From Allorhodopirellula heiligendammensis (GTDB taxonomy: Bacteria > Planctomycetota > Planctomycetia > Pirellulales > Pirellulaceae), in the NCBI RefSeq assembly GCF_007860105.1, contig NZ_SJPU01000002.1, positions 394,837-458,836 on the forward strand: a stretch of DNA of 64,000 bases. Direction: 5' to 3'. Below the pieces are notes generated by a model. The model saw nothing but the letters and a program-made list of their open reading frames with translations. It was not told the DNA's origin and did no database searches. Below, in pieces: positions 17,483-27,146 of the stretch (position 1 is the stretch's first letter; every line of letters begins with the position of its first letter). The translations under genes were made by a program, and so were the position numbers.

Positions 17483-19228
17483 ATGTTTTTCGTGAGACGA
17501 CTTTTCACTCCCTCTCGTTTTGCTCGCACCGCCGCAGTTGCGGTCGTAGCATTGTCCACCTTTGCGATGACACTGTCACCGCTGGGCAATCTTTTGGCCC
17601 AAGACAAACAGCCCGCTGGTCAGTCGGGGTCCGCCGTGCCCGCCGCTACCGACCCGGTCGTGGTGGTGACGATTGGCAGCGTAAATCAATTGACTCAGGA
17701 TCTGAATTACCTCAGTGGCGCGATCGGACAGCCTCAGTTCGGCGGCATGTTCGCGATGATGGCGGGCAGTCTCACCCAGGGTATCGATACGAACCAGCCC
17801 GTGGGCGTGCTGGTGCCATTGATCGACGGTTCACCGGAGCCAATCGCGCTCATTCCCACCTCGGACGTCAAGGTATTGCTCAAGCGTCACGAAGATAAAA
17901 CCGGCCCCGCCGACGAACTCGCCGACGGCACTCTCGTATTAGCCATCGGCGCCAACACCGTTTTCATTCGTCAAGTTGGGAACTGGGCCGTCTTGGCTCG
18001 CAACCGCAACGTACTCGACCGCGCCCCAGCGGATCCCTCGGCCGCTTTGGGACAGTTGGGTTCGGATTACGATCTCGGCGTGCGTTTGGACATGCAACAG
18101 CTTCCCGAAGCGGTTCGCGACAGCGTGATTGCCCAACTGCGTCAGGGATTCGATCAAGCAATTAGCCGCCAAGGCGGTGAGGACGCAGAATCCTCGCGGG
18201 AATACGCGCAGCGTTCGATGGATCAACTTGAGCAGATGATCAAGCAAACCGACGAACTGATGGTGGGGATCGACATTGATTCGAAGGGGAAACGCATCGT
18301 CGTGGACCTTTCGTTCACGGCGCTTCCTGGCACCAAACTCGCTAAAATGTATGCCAGCCAACAGCCGATTCCATCGGCGTACTCGATGGTCGTACGCGAT
18401 GACGCAGCAGCCTACTACCACGCTGCCACCTCGATCAGTCCAGAGACGGTGCAGGAGGCACGTGCCGGCGTAGACAGTATGCTGAAGATGTTCGCTCAAG
18501 CGGTCCAAAAGTCTGACAAGTTGGACAAAGCCGAAGCGGATGACGCAACCGAGGTGGTCAACCGCATCGCTGACTTGGTGTTGGAATCCTACAAAGAAGG
18601 GAAGCTCGATTCAGGGGCTCTGCTGCTCACCGACGCCGGTTCGATGAAGTTCGTCATGGGTGGTTTCGTCTCCGACGGAAATGAAGCCGCAGCGATTCTC
18701 AAAGATATTGCTGGCAAGGTAAAAGGTCATGGCGATGCACCTGACTTCGAATTTGATCGGGACACCTACCATGGCGTGAATCTACACTTGGTCTCCGCTA
18801 AAGTTCCTGCCAAGGACGATGAGGTCCGTAAGATTTTCGGCGATACGGTTCGCGTCCATGTCGGCACCGCCGACAAGGCTGTGTATGTCGCGCTGGGTGA
18901 CCAGAGTCTGCCACTGCTCAAAGAGATGATCGACGCTGCGGCAAGTCCCGCCTCATCCGCCAGTGCTGACTTGGTCAGCGTTGAAGTGAACTTGATGCCG
19001 ATTTTGCAGTACGCTCAGTCGGTCGAGGCCAATGACGATATCGCCGCCATGATCGACGCGCTCAGCCGCGCCGATGATGCCGGTACGCTCCATGCGACAA
19101 GTAGTCCGGTCGCCAATGGCCAGAAAACCCGTGTTGTGTTGGGCGACGGGTTGCTACGGGCAATCGGTGGAGCAGTCCGCCAAGCCCAAGCGAAGCAGCT
19201 ACAACAGCAGAACACCGGCGGATTCTAA
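17483..19228 (+). CDS. Large secreted protein of unknown function
   Basis: A 581-residue protein with a basic N-terminus and a hydrophobic signal segment (about 12-36) that ends near LLAQ, so it is exported. The mature part is hydrophilic, without recognised motifs or membrane segments. It contains a helical region rich in Gln/Asp/Glu (about 225-270) and ends in QAKQLQQQN. I do not recognise the family, though secreted proteins of this size and composition are common in planctomycetes. The ATG at 17483 is preceded by AAGG directly adjacent to it; the frame is open back to 17381, but that part has no signal-peptide character. It stands alone between the voltage-sensor-like gene and the DUF1592 gene. 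Confidence 0.7.
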   Translation: MFFVRRLFTPSRFARTAAVAVVALSTFAMTLSPLGNLLAQDKQPAGQSGSAVPAATDPVVVVTIGSVNQLTQDLNYLSGAIGQPQFGGMFAMMAGSLTQGIDTNQPVGVLVPLIDGSPEPIALIPTSDVKVLLKRHEDKTGPADELADGTLVLAIGANTVFIRQVGNWAVLARNRNVLDRAPADPSAALGQLGSDYDLGVRLDMQQLPEAVRDSVIAQLRQGFDQAISRQGGEDAESSREYAQRSMDQLEQMIKQTDELMVGIDIDSKGKRIVVDLSFTALPGTKLAKMYASQQPIPSAYSMVVRDDAAAYYHAATSISPETVQEARAGVDSMLKMFAQAVQKSDKLDKAEADDATEVVNRIADLVLESYKEGKLDSGALLLTDAGSMKFVMGGFVSDGNEAAAILKDIAGKVKGHGDAPDFEFDRDTYHGVNLHLVSAKVPAKDDEVRKIFGDTVRVHVGTADKAVYVALGDQSLPLLKEMIDAAASPASSASADLVSVEVNLMPILQYAQSVEANDDIAAMIDALSRADDAGTLHATSSPVANGQKTRVVLGDGLLRAIGGAVRQAQAKQLQQQNTGGF

Positions 19229-19559
19229 GTAGCCGCAGGTTCTACCACGAATCGGTCATGCCTAGCTCGGGACAATTGGCCCGAACTGGGCGGCCGATCT
19301 CTGCGGCACAGCTCATCAAACCACGTCGGTAACGTCCCGCGGGTTGAATCAGCGTATCGATGCCGCAATGCCCACGGCAGGGCCGATACTCCGTCAAGCG
19401 ACAGCCATTTGCGAAATGTGCAGCTCGGCGACGCCGGAAAAAATGCTCTTTTTGGTCCTGCATTTGGAGGCGAACTGCAGCGAATCATCGGGTACAATGC
19501 ACGTCCCTCCCGTTGCCCAGCCAACAGCTCACCCCGCCTGCTCCCCCGCCCAGTCTGCC
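19229..19559. other. Upstream region of the DUF1592 gene with a TACAAT element
   Basis: No gene is supported here. TACAAT at 19493-19498 looks like a sigma-70 -10 box about 62 bases before the preferred start. No good -35 was found at the right distance. The frame of the DUF1592 gene is open through this stretch back to 19344. Confidence 0.4.
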
Positions 19560-21500
19560 ATGTGTGCACATTTACTGTGTCCGCGACTCTCCTGCTTGCT
19601 TGCTGCGACCGCGATCTGCCTCGTGCCGTGTCTGTCAGCCTACGCGGAGTCCGCCGCTGACCACGAAGCCTTCAGCCCCGAGGCGGGCGTGGAATTTTTT
19701 CAAAACTACTGCATCGATTGCCACGAGGGCGACGCTGGGGAAGGGGGGCTGGATCTCAGTTCATTTGAGTCCTCGAAACAGATTCCTTTGGAAATCGAGA
19801 AGTGGAATCGAATTGCTGACCGGGTTGCTGAGCAGCAAATGCCACCGATCGATAGTGACACGCCACCGATGGAACTGCGCGATGCGGTCGTCCAATGGAT
19901 TCGTGGAACGATTCATGCTGCGGTCTGCGACGACGGCGTCACGCCGGGCAGACCGATGCTGCGGCGGCTCAATCGGACCGAGTATGCCAACACGATTCGA
20001 GATTTGCTGGGGATCCAGTTCAACGCGGGACACGGGCTGCCCGAGGATGGTGCTGGTGGCGAAGGCTTCGACAACGCCGCCGAGACGCTGTTCATTTCCC
20101 CCATCCACGCGGAAAAATACTTGGATGCGGCGCGTGCCGCCCTTACTCACGCGATGAGCGATCCGCAAGATCGAAAAACGATCCTGGTCGCTCAGCCCTC
20201 GGCCGAAACGACTCCGCAAGCAGCAGCGGAAAAGGTCCTCGAGAATTTCCTGCCCCGTGCGTTCCGGCGCCCCGTGACGTCCGACGAAATCCAGCAATAT
20301 GTTGAACTCTTTCAATCGGCCTACGTGGATGACCAATCCTACGAGCTAGCAATTCAGTTTGCGATTGAAGCGGCCCTGGTCTCGCCTAAGTTCCTATTTC
20401 TGTGGGAGCAACCACACACTGGACCTGAGCCGATTCTCATTTCACACTACGAAATGGCATCGCGACTTTCCTATTTCTTATGGGCCTCCATGCCCGATGC
20501 AGAATTGACCCGTCTGGCCAGTCAAGGCAAATTGCACGACGAAGAGGTACTGGCAGAACAAGTCGCACGGATGGTGAAAAGTCGCATTGACGATCGGGGT
20601 CATCGACGCGATGCGAAGGTTCGTGCGTTTGCTGAAAGTTTCGTCGAGCAGTGGTTGGGGACCCGGGCCATGGGCCGGGAGTTCAAACCGAACGAAGCAG
20701 TGGTCGGGAAACTTGACTCCGAACTCCTCGGAGGCATGCAGTATGAACCGGTGTTCTTCATGGAAGATCTCCTCGCTGACAATCGCTCGCTGCTGAACTG
20801 GATTGATTCTGACTTCACGTATGCCAACAACCGCTTGGCTCGACATTATAAAATCGAGGGCACGTTTCGCGAGCAGCCTCGCCGTGTTGACCTGCCGGCG
20901 GGAAGTCATCGTGGTGGTGCATTGGGAATGAGCGCCGTGCTTGCGGTTTCATCGTTTTCTCACCGGACCAGCCCGGTTCTCCGTGGCAAATGGATCATGG
21001 AAACGCTGCTGGGTACGGCACCGCCTCCACCACCACCCAACGTCCCCGACTTGGACGAGGCCGGGGAACCGAGCGGCGAAAAGCTGTCACTACGTCAACG
21101 CCTGGAATTACACCGTGCCGATCCGACCTGCGCCTCGTGTCATGCGGTGATGGACCCACTTGGTTTTGGACTGGAAAACTACGATGTGTTGGGGCGATGG
21201 CGAACGGAGGTCGATGGCATCGAGATTGACAGTACGGGCACGCTGCCCGATGGCACTACCTTCGCAGGCGCAGCGGGTTTAAAAGAACAGTTAATGCAGC
21301 GAAAAGACGCATTCATTCGGCACCTAACCAGCAAGATGCTAGGATATGCGCTGGCTCGACAGTTGACCAATGAAGACCAATGTGTTGTCGAAGCCATCAG
21401 CCAGAAACTCGCCGAGGACGACTACCGGGCCCAAACCTTGGTCCTCGAAATCATCAAGAGCGTGCCGTTCCAATTCAAGAGCGGCCAGTTAGTTCACTGA
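19560..21500 (+). CDS. DUF1592-type secreted cytochrome-like protein (DUF1587/1592/1588/1585 architecture)
   Basis: A secreted protein of the planctomycete set in which haem-binding-like motifs flank several DUF domains. A signal peptide (1-29, ending in LSAYA) is followed by a CxxCH site at residues 51-55 (planctomycete cytochrome C region). RRLNRTEYANTIRDLLGI is typical of DUF1587. A DUF1595/DUF1592 middle comes next, then the DUF1588 block with a proline run and a second CASCH at 524-528. The DUF1585 end finishes at QFKSGQLVH. The role is unknown; a periplasmic redox or polysaccharide-related function is a common suggestion. ATG 19560 gives the best signal peptide; ATG 19497 is possible but overlaps a TACAAT promoter-like element. 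The DUF1552 partner follows after an inverted repeat. Confidence 0.9.
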   Translation: MCAHLLCPRLSCLLAATAICLVPCLSAYAESAADHEAFSPEAGVEFFQNYCIDCHEGDAGEGGLDLSSFESSKQIPLEIEKWNRIADRVAEQQMPPIDSDTPPMELRDAVVQWIRGTIHAAVCDDGVTPGRPMLRRLNRTEYANTIRDLLGIQFNAGHGLPEDGAGGEGFDNAAETLFISPIHAEKYLDAARAALTHAMSDPQDRKTILVAQPSAETTPQAAAEKVLENFLPRAFRRPVTSDEIQQYVELFQSAYVDDQSYELAIQFAIEAALVSPKFLFLWEQPHTGPEPILISHYEMASRLSYFLWASMPDAELTRLASQGKLHDEEVLAEQVARMVKSRIDDRGHRRDAKVRAFAESFVEQWLGTRAMGREFKPNEAVVGKLDSELLGGMQYEPVFFMEDLLADNRSLLNWIDSDFTYANNRLARHYKIEGTFREQPRRVDLPAGSHRGGALGMSAVLAVSSFSHRTSPVLRGKWIMETLLGTAPPPPPPNVPDLDEAGEPSGEKLSLRQRLELHRADPTCASCHAVMDPLGFGLENYDVLGRWRTEVDGIEIDSTGTLPDGTTFAGAAGLKEQLMQRKDAFIRHLTSKMLGYALARQLTNEDQCVVEAISQKLAEDDYRAQTLVLEIIKSVPFQFKSGQLVH

Positions 21501-21577
21501 GTAGGCGAGTCTCTCCGAGACTCGTATCTGAGTCTTGTGTGGATCGCGTCGGAGTCTCGGAGAGACTCGCCTACTCA
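21498..21577. repeat. Perfect 26-bp inverted repeat between the DUF1592 and DUF1552 genes
   Basis: The arms at 21498-21523 and 21552-21577 are exact complements, with a 28-base loop. Each arm is itself nearly palindromic around GAGTCTCTCCGAGACTC. The left arm includes the TGA stop of the upstream gene. There is no T tract, so it is not a canonical terminator. It resembles a REP/BIME-type element. Such a stem could protect the upstream transcript or reduce read-through into DUF1552. Confidence 0.9.
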
Positions 21578-21615
21578 CAGCCGACAAAAGTGTCTTTCCA
21601 CTCAGGTAAAAAACG

Positions 21616-23007
21616 ATGGCAAGTAAAGTTCGCATGACGTTTCTTGATAAGCAAAATCTACGGCGCGCGTCGCTTTCGCGACGGACGTTGCTGCGGGGAA
21701 CCGGTGCGGCCCTGGCACTGCCCTGGCTGGAAGCGATGATGCCACGGCGAGCCGCAGCCGCAGACTCTCAGAGCAGCGACCAATCGCCTATCCGCATGGC
21801 CGCACTCTTCGTTCCCAATGGGGTTCGTCAAGACAAATGGACCCCCGAGGGAACGGGACGCGACTTTCAGCTTTCATCCACGCTTGAGCCGCTCGCCGAC
21901 GTGCAGGATCAGCTGTTGGTGCTTTCAAATCTGTGGAATCAAGCCAGTAATGTTGGCGACGGGCACTATGTCAAAACTTCGGGATTCCTAACCTGCACGA
22001 CGATCAACAAATCGCTTGGCATCGACCTGAACTGCAATGGTCAATCGATGGATCAAGTCGCAGCGGCCCATGCCGAGAACTTGACACCACTGCCCTCCCT
22101 TGAGCTCGGAATCGACCCCGTGACGACAGGCGTCGATACCAACGTGGGATACACTCGCGTGTATGGATCTCATATCGCCTGGAAAGGTCCCACCACACCC
22201 CTTGCCCGTGAACTCAACCCACATCTTGTCTATGAACGCTTGCTGCGTTCGTCGAGACCCACCAGCCGTTCAAGTCGGCGTGATGCGTTGCTGTTGGACC
22301 AGGTCATCGATGACGCCCATGAACTTTCTCAAAGTCTTGGTGTAGCTGATCGGCGACGAATGGATGAATATTTGCAGTCAGTACGCAGTATCGAAAAACG
22401 GCTCTCGCGCCAGAAGCAGACCGGCGCGATGGCGTGGAGTCCACGCGTGCCGTTTGATTCGCTCGAGGCGCCTCCGCAGGATACTCCTGATCAGTTTCCC
22501 GAACATGTGCGATTGATGCTCGACATGATGGCGTTAGCCTTTCAGACCGATACCACACGGATCTGTACCTTCATGTTTGGCAATGCCGTCAGCGGCCGCA
22601 GTTTCGCGTTTCTAGACGGCGTATCAGGCGGTCACCACGATACGTCACATCACCAGAACTCCGCTGAGAAACTCGCCCAGTACGAGCTCATCACACGCTG
22701 GCACGTTCAGCAGTACGCCTATCTGCTGAATAAACTACGCAGCATGAAAGAGGGCGAAGGAACGGTACTAGACAATTCCATGATCTTGTTTGGCTCCGGT
22801 CTCCGAGATGGTAATAGCCATAGCCCCCATAACCTGCCGATTCTGCTGGGCGGAAGTGGCGGCGGACGCATCGCCACTGGCCAGCACTTATCCGCCAGCC
22901 CCGATACCCCGCTATCGAACCTTTACCTGGCCATGCTCAACGCATTTGGCCATCCGACAAAACAATTCGCCGACAGCACCGGAGTGTTGCCCGGTGTGCT
23001 GGCATAG
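21616..23007 (+). CDS. DUF1552 Tat-exported protein
   Basis: A 463-residue protein of the DUF1552 family, the standard partner of DUF1592 proteins in planctomycetes and some other groups. Near the N-terminus it has a twin-arginine signal (SRRTLLRG, residues 21-28) with a hydrophobic stretch ending in AAAAD, so it is folded before export. RMAALFVPNGV, NPHLVYERL and GNSHSPHNLPILLGGSGGG are family segments. The fold is related to sulfatase-like or DUF1501 proteins, but no catalytic residues are established. AGG lies about ten bases before the ATG. It is 115 bases after the DUF1592 stop, with the inverted repeat between them, and probably shares its transcript. Confidence 0.92.
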   Translation: MASKVRMTFLDKQNLRRASLSRRTLLRGTGAALALPWLEAMMPRRAAAADSQSSDQSPIRMAALFVPNGVRQDKWTPEGTGRDFQLSSTLEPLADVQDQLLVLSNLWNQASNVGDGHYVKTSGFLTCTTINKSLGIDLNCNGQSMDQVAAAHAENLTPLPSLELGIDPVTTGVDTNVGYTRVYGSHIAWKGPTTPLARELNPHLVYERLLRSSRPTSRSSRRDALLLDQVIDDAHELSQSLGVADRRRMDEYLQSVRSIEKRLSRQKQTGAMAWSPRVPFDSLEAPPQDTPDQFPEHVRLMLDMMALAFQTDTTRICTFMFGNAVSGRSFAFLDGVSGGHHDTSHHQNSAEKLAQYELITRWHVQQYAYLLNKLRSMKEGEGTVLDNSMILFGSGLRDGNSHSPHNLPILLGGSGGGRIATGQHLSASPDTPLSNLYLAMLNAFGHPTKQFADSTGVLPGVLA

Positions 23008-23364
23008 TCAATGATGCCAGTGTTTCCTCCCCGGGTGTCGCCCCGGGGAGCGGCGTCGATTCACGGCACAAGTTTCCCTCCAGATTAGGCACCGGTAGGA
23101 ATGTCGGTGCTACGCCGCTTCCACGTCGCAGCCAACTGACTGCGGCCTCGAGATCAAGTGTCTCGCTCAATGGCTTCCGCAATCTGCATCGATGAGATGG
23201 GCGTGTGAATCTTCTGTGAAGCAAATCCAAATATGATTTCGAATTGATAGACTTCCGGCTGCACAACAGAAACTCTGCAGATCGGCTCCTGCAGATCGCT
23301 TGCAGAGGGCTGTTGCTTCCCAAATCTTATGTGTGCAACGCATCTATCAAAGGTTCGCATCGAA
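23008..23364. other. Intergenic region with a GC-rich hairpin
   Basis: No gene is supported. At 23027-23050 is a 9-bp hairpin (CTCCCCGGG with CCCGGGGAG, 6-nt loop), 19 bases after the DUF1552 stop. A second small stem (GCACC/GGTGC) lies near 23087-23108. Neither has a T tract. The phoD frame is open from 23329. Confidence 0.5.
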
Positions 23365-24954
23365 ATGTCATCGCGCCAAGAAATCAACAAATCCCTGCGC
23401 TACGAAGGCGGGATCTCCCGTCGTTGGCTGCTCGCTTACGCCACCACGCTCAGCTCCGTTCCACTGCTCGGTCGCACCAGCTGGGCGAACAGTTCGCCCA
23501 CGTTTTCGAGTGACCCGTTCACCATGGGCGTTGCCTCGGGTGACCCGGATTCCACCAGCGTGGTGCTGTGGACGCGACTGGCTCCACACCCGCTCGAACC
23601 CGATGGGGGGATGCCCAATGAAGCAGTCCAAGTCACGTGGGAACTGTCAGGTGACGAGTCATTTCAAAATGTCATCGCTACAGGCACGACCGCTGCTACT
23701 GCCCAACTGGGTCATTCCGTGCATGTAGAGGTCGACGGGCTGAAGCCGGATCGCTGGTACTGGTATCGATTCCACGCCGGCGACGCGACAAGCCCAGTCG
23801 GCCGGACGAGAACCTTCCCGCTCGCCGATGTCTTGCCCGACCAACTCACTTTTGCTGTCACGTCCTGTCAAAATTTCGAGCAGGGCCTGTACACCGGCTA
23901 CGAACAGATGGCACGCGACAATGTCGATCTCGTGTACCACCTCGGTGACTACATTTACGAATACGAAGCAGGACGAAACGGAAAGGTTCGTACCCACCAA
24001 GGTAGAGAAATCCAATCACTCGCGGACTATCGTATTCGCCATGCGCAATACCGTTCAGACCCATTGCTGCACGGCATGCACGCACTGTGTCCCTGGATCG
24101 TGACGTGGGATGATCACGAGACTGACAACAACTATGCGGATGCCATCAGCGAACAGGAGTATGTCGACCCGGCTGATTTTTTGGTGCGACGGGCCAACGC
24201 ATATCAAGCTTACTACGAGATGATGCCACTGCGTCGTAGCTGTCTGCCGCGCGGTGCCGAAATGCAACTATATCGGCGATCGCAGTACGGAAAACTCGCT
24301 GACTTCTTGGTACTCGACACCCGCCAATACCGAAGCGACCAACCCAACGGCGATAAAAAATCCACACTCAACGCGGACGCATTGGCAAAAACTCAATCCA
24401 TGCTGGGGAGCACCCAGCGTAACTGGATGTACCAACAGCTCATCAGCTCCCAATCGACATGGAATGTGCTGGCTCAACAGGTGATGATGGGCTTGGTTGA
24501 CCGCAAAGGTGACCCGACTGCGCCGGAGTACTCGATGGATCAGTGGCCGGGATATGCATACGAACGAATGCAACTAATGCAGTTTTTAGCCGAACGGAAA
24601 ATCAGTAATCCGGTCGTACTCACTGGCGACATTCATACATCCTGGGTGAATGAATTACGCGTCGACGACCGTCGCGAATCTGACCCGCTCGTCGCGACGG
24701 AGTTCGTCGCGACATCACTGACCAGTGGCGGCAATGGCCCGAAAGAGCTCAAGCACCTCGACCAATTGCTCGCAGCCAACCAGTGTGTGAAATACCATAA
24801 CGCCGAGCGAGGTTACATCCGCTGCCAAGTAACGCCGCAAACGTGGCGTGCGGACTACATGATTACTGATGACGTCCTGAAACCTGGCGGTAAAACCGTC
24901 GCTCAAGAGTCATTTGTTGTCGAGAGTGGCTGCCCTGCGGTTCAGACAGCATAA
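23365..24954 (+). CDS. PhoD-like alkaline phosphatase
   Basis: A secreted phosphodiesterase/phosphomonoesterase that releases phosphate from organic esters in the periplasm. A twin-arginine signal (SRRWLLAYA, near residue 20) is followed by the PhoD N-terminal domain (FTMGVASGDPDSTSVVLWTRL). The metallophosphatase core follows with VTSCQN, YHLGDYIYEYE, WDDHETDNN and TGDIHTSWV, which hold the Ca/Fe-binding Asp, Asn and His residues of the PhoD family. 529 residues is normal for the family. ATG 23365 is preferred because the signal starts there; ATG 23329 is possible. No pho-box was recognised. Confidence 0.93.
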   Translation: MSSRQEINKSLRYEGGISRRWLLAYATTLSSVPLLGRTSWANSSPTFSSDPFTMGVASGDPDSTSVVLWTRLAPHPLEPDGGMPNEAVQVTWELSGDESFQNVIATGTTAATAQLGHSVHVEVDGLKPDRWYWYRFHAGDATSPVGRTRTFPLADVLPDQLTFAVTSCQNFEQGLYTGYEQMARDNVDLVYHLGDYIYEYEAGRNGKVRTHQGREIQSLADYRIRHAQYRSDPLLHGMHALCPWIVTWDDHETDNNYADAISEQEYVDPADFLVRRANAYQAYYEMMPLRRSCLPRGAEMQLYRRSQYGKLADFLVLDTRQYRSDQPNGDKKSTLNADALAKTQSMLGSTQRNWMYQQLISSQSTWNVLAQQVMMGLVDRKGDPTAPEYSMDQWPGYAYERMQLMQFLAERKISNPVVLTGDIHTSWVNELRVDDRRESDPLVATEFVATSLTSGGNGPKELKHLDQLLAANQCVKYHNAERGYIRCQVTPQTWRADYMITDDVLKPGGKTVAQESFVVESGCPAVQTA

Positions 24955-24993
24955 CCAACTGCTGCGACCTCCATACCGCTTCACTCGATGTGG

Positions 24994-25029
24994 TCTGGGT
25001 TTCCGAGCTTGTCAGTTCGGAAACCCAGA
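24994..25029. terminator. Strong 13-bp hairpin between convergent phoD and CNNM genes
   Basis: A perfect stem (24994-25006 with 25017-25029, TCTGGGTTTCCGA and its complement) has a 10-nt loop, 40 bases after the phoD stop. It lacks an adjacent T tract on either strand, so it may act as a transcript end-protecting structure or a weak bidirectional terminator. Confidence 0.5.
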
Positions 25030-25190
25030 GGCTTGGTCGATCATTCTCTTGATCTGTCAAGCCGACAAAGCGGCCATAGGGGAATGGATTGGATGGAAAG
25101 TACTTCGAAACAATTCGCCGTAGATGCATCGCAGAAGTTTCAACGTGATTCATTGAGAAGGAAGCCACGGGTCATCGATGCTTTCAATAT

Positions 25191-26240
25191 TCACGACTGA
25201 ATTCCCTGCTTCGTCAAGCGTTCTTTCCATCGCTCGCGGGCCAACTTCTGCATGTCGACAGTCTCGTCCTGCTCGTCGACGATTTCGAGCCCGAGCAATG
25301 TTTCCAGCACGTCCTCCAACGTGACAATTCCTTCGACACCACCAAACCGATCGGTCACGATCGCGATGTGGGCACGGGCGTCTAGCAGTGCATCAAAGAC
25401 ACTCGTGAGGCTATCATCCTCGTGAACAGACAGAATTTCGCGTGAAAACGATTCCAGGGCCCGATCTAAATCGCCGGCTGCTATCGCCGTCAGGAGATCG
25501 CTACGCAGCACAAAGCCAGTCATTGCGTCCCGACGCTGGTGATAAAGCGGGATCCGAGAGACCGGCAGCGCTGAAACTTCGTCCATCACGTCGGAGAGCG
25601 TTTTGGATTGCTCCAGCGAAATCACGACCGTTGCTGGCGTCATGACATCTTCCACGGTGATGGATTCGAGTCGCAGCAGATTCTTTAGAATGCGCGACTC
25701 ACTCTCCTTCAGGAGACCTTCGTTCGTCCCGAGCTGAGCCACCGCCTCGATCTCGGCCCGCGTGACCAGTGTCTGTTTTTCGTTACCGGCGAGCCAGCGT
25801 GTCAGAATCTCCGATAGCCAAACCAGCGGGAACATCAGCACGATCAGCCAGCGAACGAATACCGCAACGACGCCCGCGAGCCGTCGCCAGTGCAATGCAC
25901 CAATCGTTTTGGGGATGATTTCGCTGAGCACCAGTATCAACAGCGTCAATACCGCACTGATCACCCCGACATACTTGTCACCGAACATATGCGCTGCTTG
26001 CGCACCCACTCCCGCCGCTCCAACGGTGTGCGCGATCGTGTTCAGACTCAAAATCGCTGCGAGGGGTCGGTCAATATTCTCCTTCAATGAAATGATTCGC
26101 TGGGCCGATTGTGACTCGTCCTTGCGACGTTCGGCGATGTAGCTCGGCGTGATCGAAAGCAGAACGGCTTCGGCGATCGAACAGAGAAATGAGAAACCAA
26201 TCGCAATGGATAGGTAGGTGAGGAGGAGAACATAATCCAT
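25191..26240 (-). CDS. CNNM/CorC-type membrane protein with CBS pair
   Basis: An integral membrane protein of the HlyC/CorC/CNNM family, implicated in Mg or other divalent-cation efflux. The DUF21/CNNM transmembrane domain occupies about 1-175 (helices near 3-25, 60-80, 85-110 and 118-140), with the SEIIPKTIGA motif typical of the family. A CBS pair follows (VEDVMTPATVV through VEGIVTLEDVLETLLG), which binds adenine nucleotides. The usual C-terminal transporter-associated domain is absent; the protein ends soon after the second CBS. ATG 26240 is used (GGAAAAG upstream); a GTG ten codons earlier is possible. It is the last gene of a three-gene minus-strand group, 36 bases after the exonuclease gene. 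Confidence 0.9.
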   Translation of the reverse strand: MDYVLLLTYLSIAIGFSFLCSIAEAVLLSITPSYIAERRKDESQSAQRIISLKENIDRPLAAILSLNTIAHTVGAAGVGAQAAHMFGDKYVGVISAVLTLLILVLSEIIPKTIGALHWRRLAGVVAVFVRWLIVLMFPLVWLSEILTRWLAGNEKQTLVTRAEIEAVAQLGTNEGLLKESESRILKNLLRLESITVEDVMTPATVVISLEQSKTLSDVMDEVSALPVSRIPLYHQRRDAMTGFVLRSDLLTAIAAGDLDRALESFSREILSVHEDDSLTSVFDALLDARAHIAIVTDRFGGVEGIVTLEDVLETLLGLEIVDEQDETVDMQKLARERWKERLTKQGIQS

Positions 26241-26276
26241 ACTGCTTTTCCAGAAAGGGGCGTGCGTCACATGGAG

Positions 26277-27146
26277 TCAAGCTTGATCGACCGGGTGCGT
26301 GGCAGAGGCGAGGGCTTCATCCTCATCTGGCCGCCACGGGTTGGTCCATTCTGACCAATGGTCCATGTAGTCCGCACAGGCTTGGCAGCTCTCGGCTTGG
26401 CCTTCAATCCACTCTTTGGCTTGATCGACGAGCTCGGTTTCTTGAGCCAAGCTGGCGCGGCCCGTCAGCACCATGCTCCGTAAGAAAACGAAATAGGTGT
26501 CGAGGACATCGCAACGACAATAGTCGCTGATCGCCTTGAGATCGCCGCGATCATAGTAGGATTGAACCTGGTCACCGCTGAGCCCCATCTTGCCGGGCTT
26601 GCCAAGCGTTTGGGCGGCGAGATTCAAGCCGCCGTTAAAACGGGCGGCGGAAAAGTTGGTCAGCAGTTCTTGCAGGTCCAAGTGGGAAGCGGTGCTGAAA
26701 CGATTCCGGCGAGACTTGTAACCACTATCGTCGAACCATTTAGGAATTGACAGCCCGAATCGAAACGCAGCCAACTCCATCAGCGGAATATCAAACGAAC
26801 GCCCATTGAAGGTCACCCATTGCGGCATGTGATAGGCTTCCCAGCCCTGCCAGAAATGCTTCGTCATCACATGGGGTCGAAAATGCGGCTCGTCGAGCGA
26901 TTTGATGTCGAGTAGCCGAAAGTCCGCCGTCACTTTCGCGATCACGACCGAGATCGGGACCATGAAAGTGTGCGGGATAAACGTGGATCCAGTTTGTTCG
27001 AACCGTTCGGCCTGGTAACGCGCGATTGCCTCGTCAGCGGACAGTTTCTCGCCGCTGTACCGGACAGCGGCGATCAACTCTCCATCGGCAATACTTTCGA
27101 CGTCGAAAATTAAATGCGCGACGGCGTCACGATTCGTCTGGGTCAT
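26277..27146 (-). CDS. Predicted 3'-5' exonuclease, PolB-like (DNA_pol_B_exo2 family)
   Basis: A 289-residue DnaQ-fold nuclease. Exo I is FDVESIAD with the metal-binding Asp15 and Glu17, Exo II is VTFNGRSFDIPLM, and Exo III is YCRCDVLDTY with its Tyr and Asp. The SGDQVQSYYDRGDLKAI region before Exo III is typical of PF10108. Such proteins are proofreading-like DNA exonucleases of uncertain cellular role. The last 60 residues add a small tail with a CxxC pair. The start ATG overlaps the stop of the oxidoreductase gene (ATGA), so the two are co-translated, although their functions look unrelated. Confidence 0.9.
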   Translation of the reverse strand: MTQTNRDAVAHLIFDVESIADGELIAAVRYSGEKLSADEAIARYQAERFEQTGSTFIPHTFMVPISVVIAKVTADFRLLDIKSLDEPHFRPHVMTKHFWQGWEAYHMPQWVTFNGRSFDIPLMELAAFRFGLSIPKWFDDSGYKSRRNRFSTASHLDLQELLTNFSAARFNGGLNLAAQTLGKPGKMGLSGDQVQSYYDRGDLKAISDYCRCDVLDTYFVFLRSMVLTGRASLAQETELVDQAKEWIEGQAESCQACADYMDHWSEWTNPWRPDEDEALASATHPVDQA

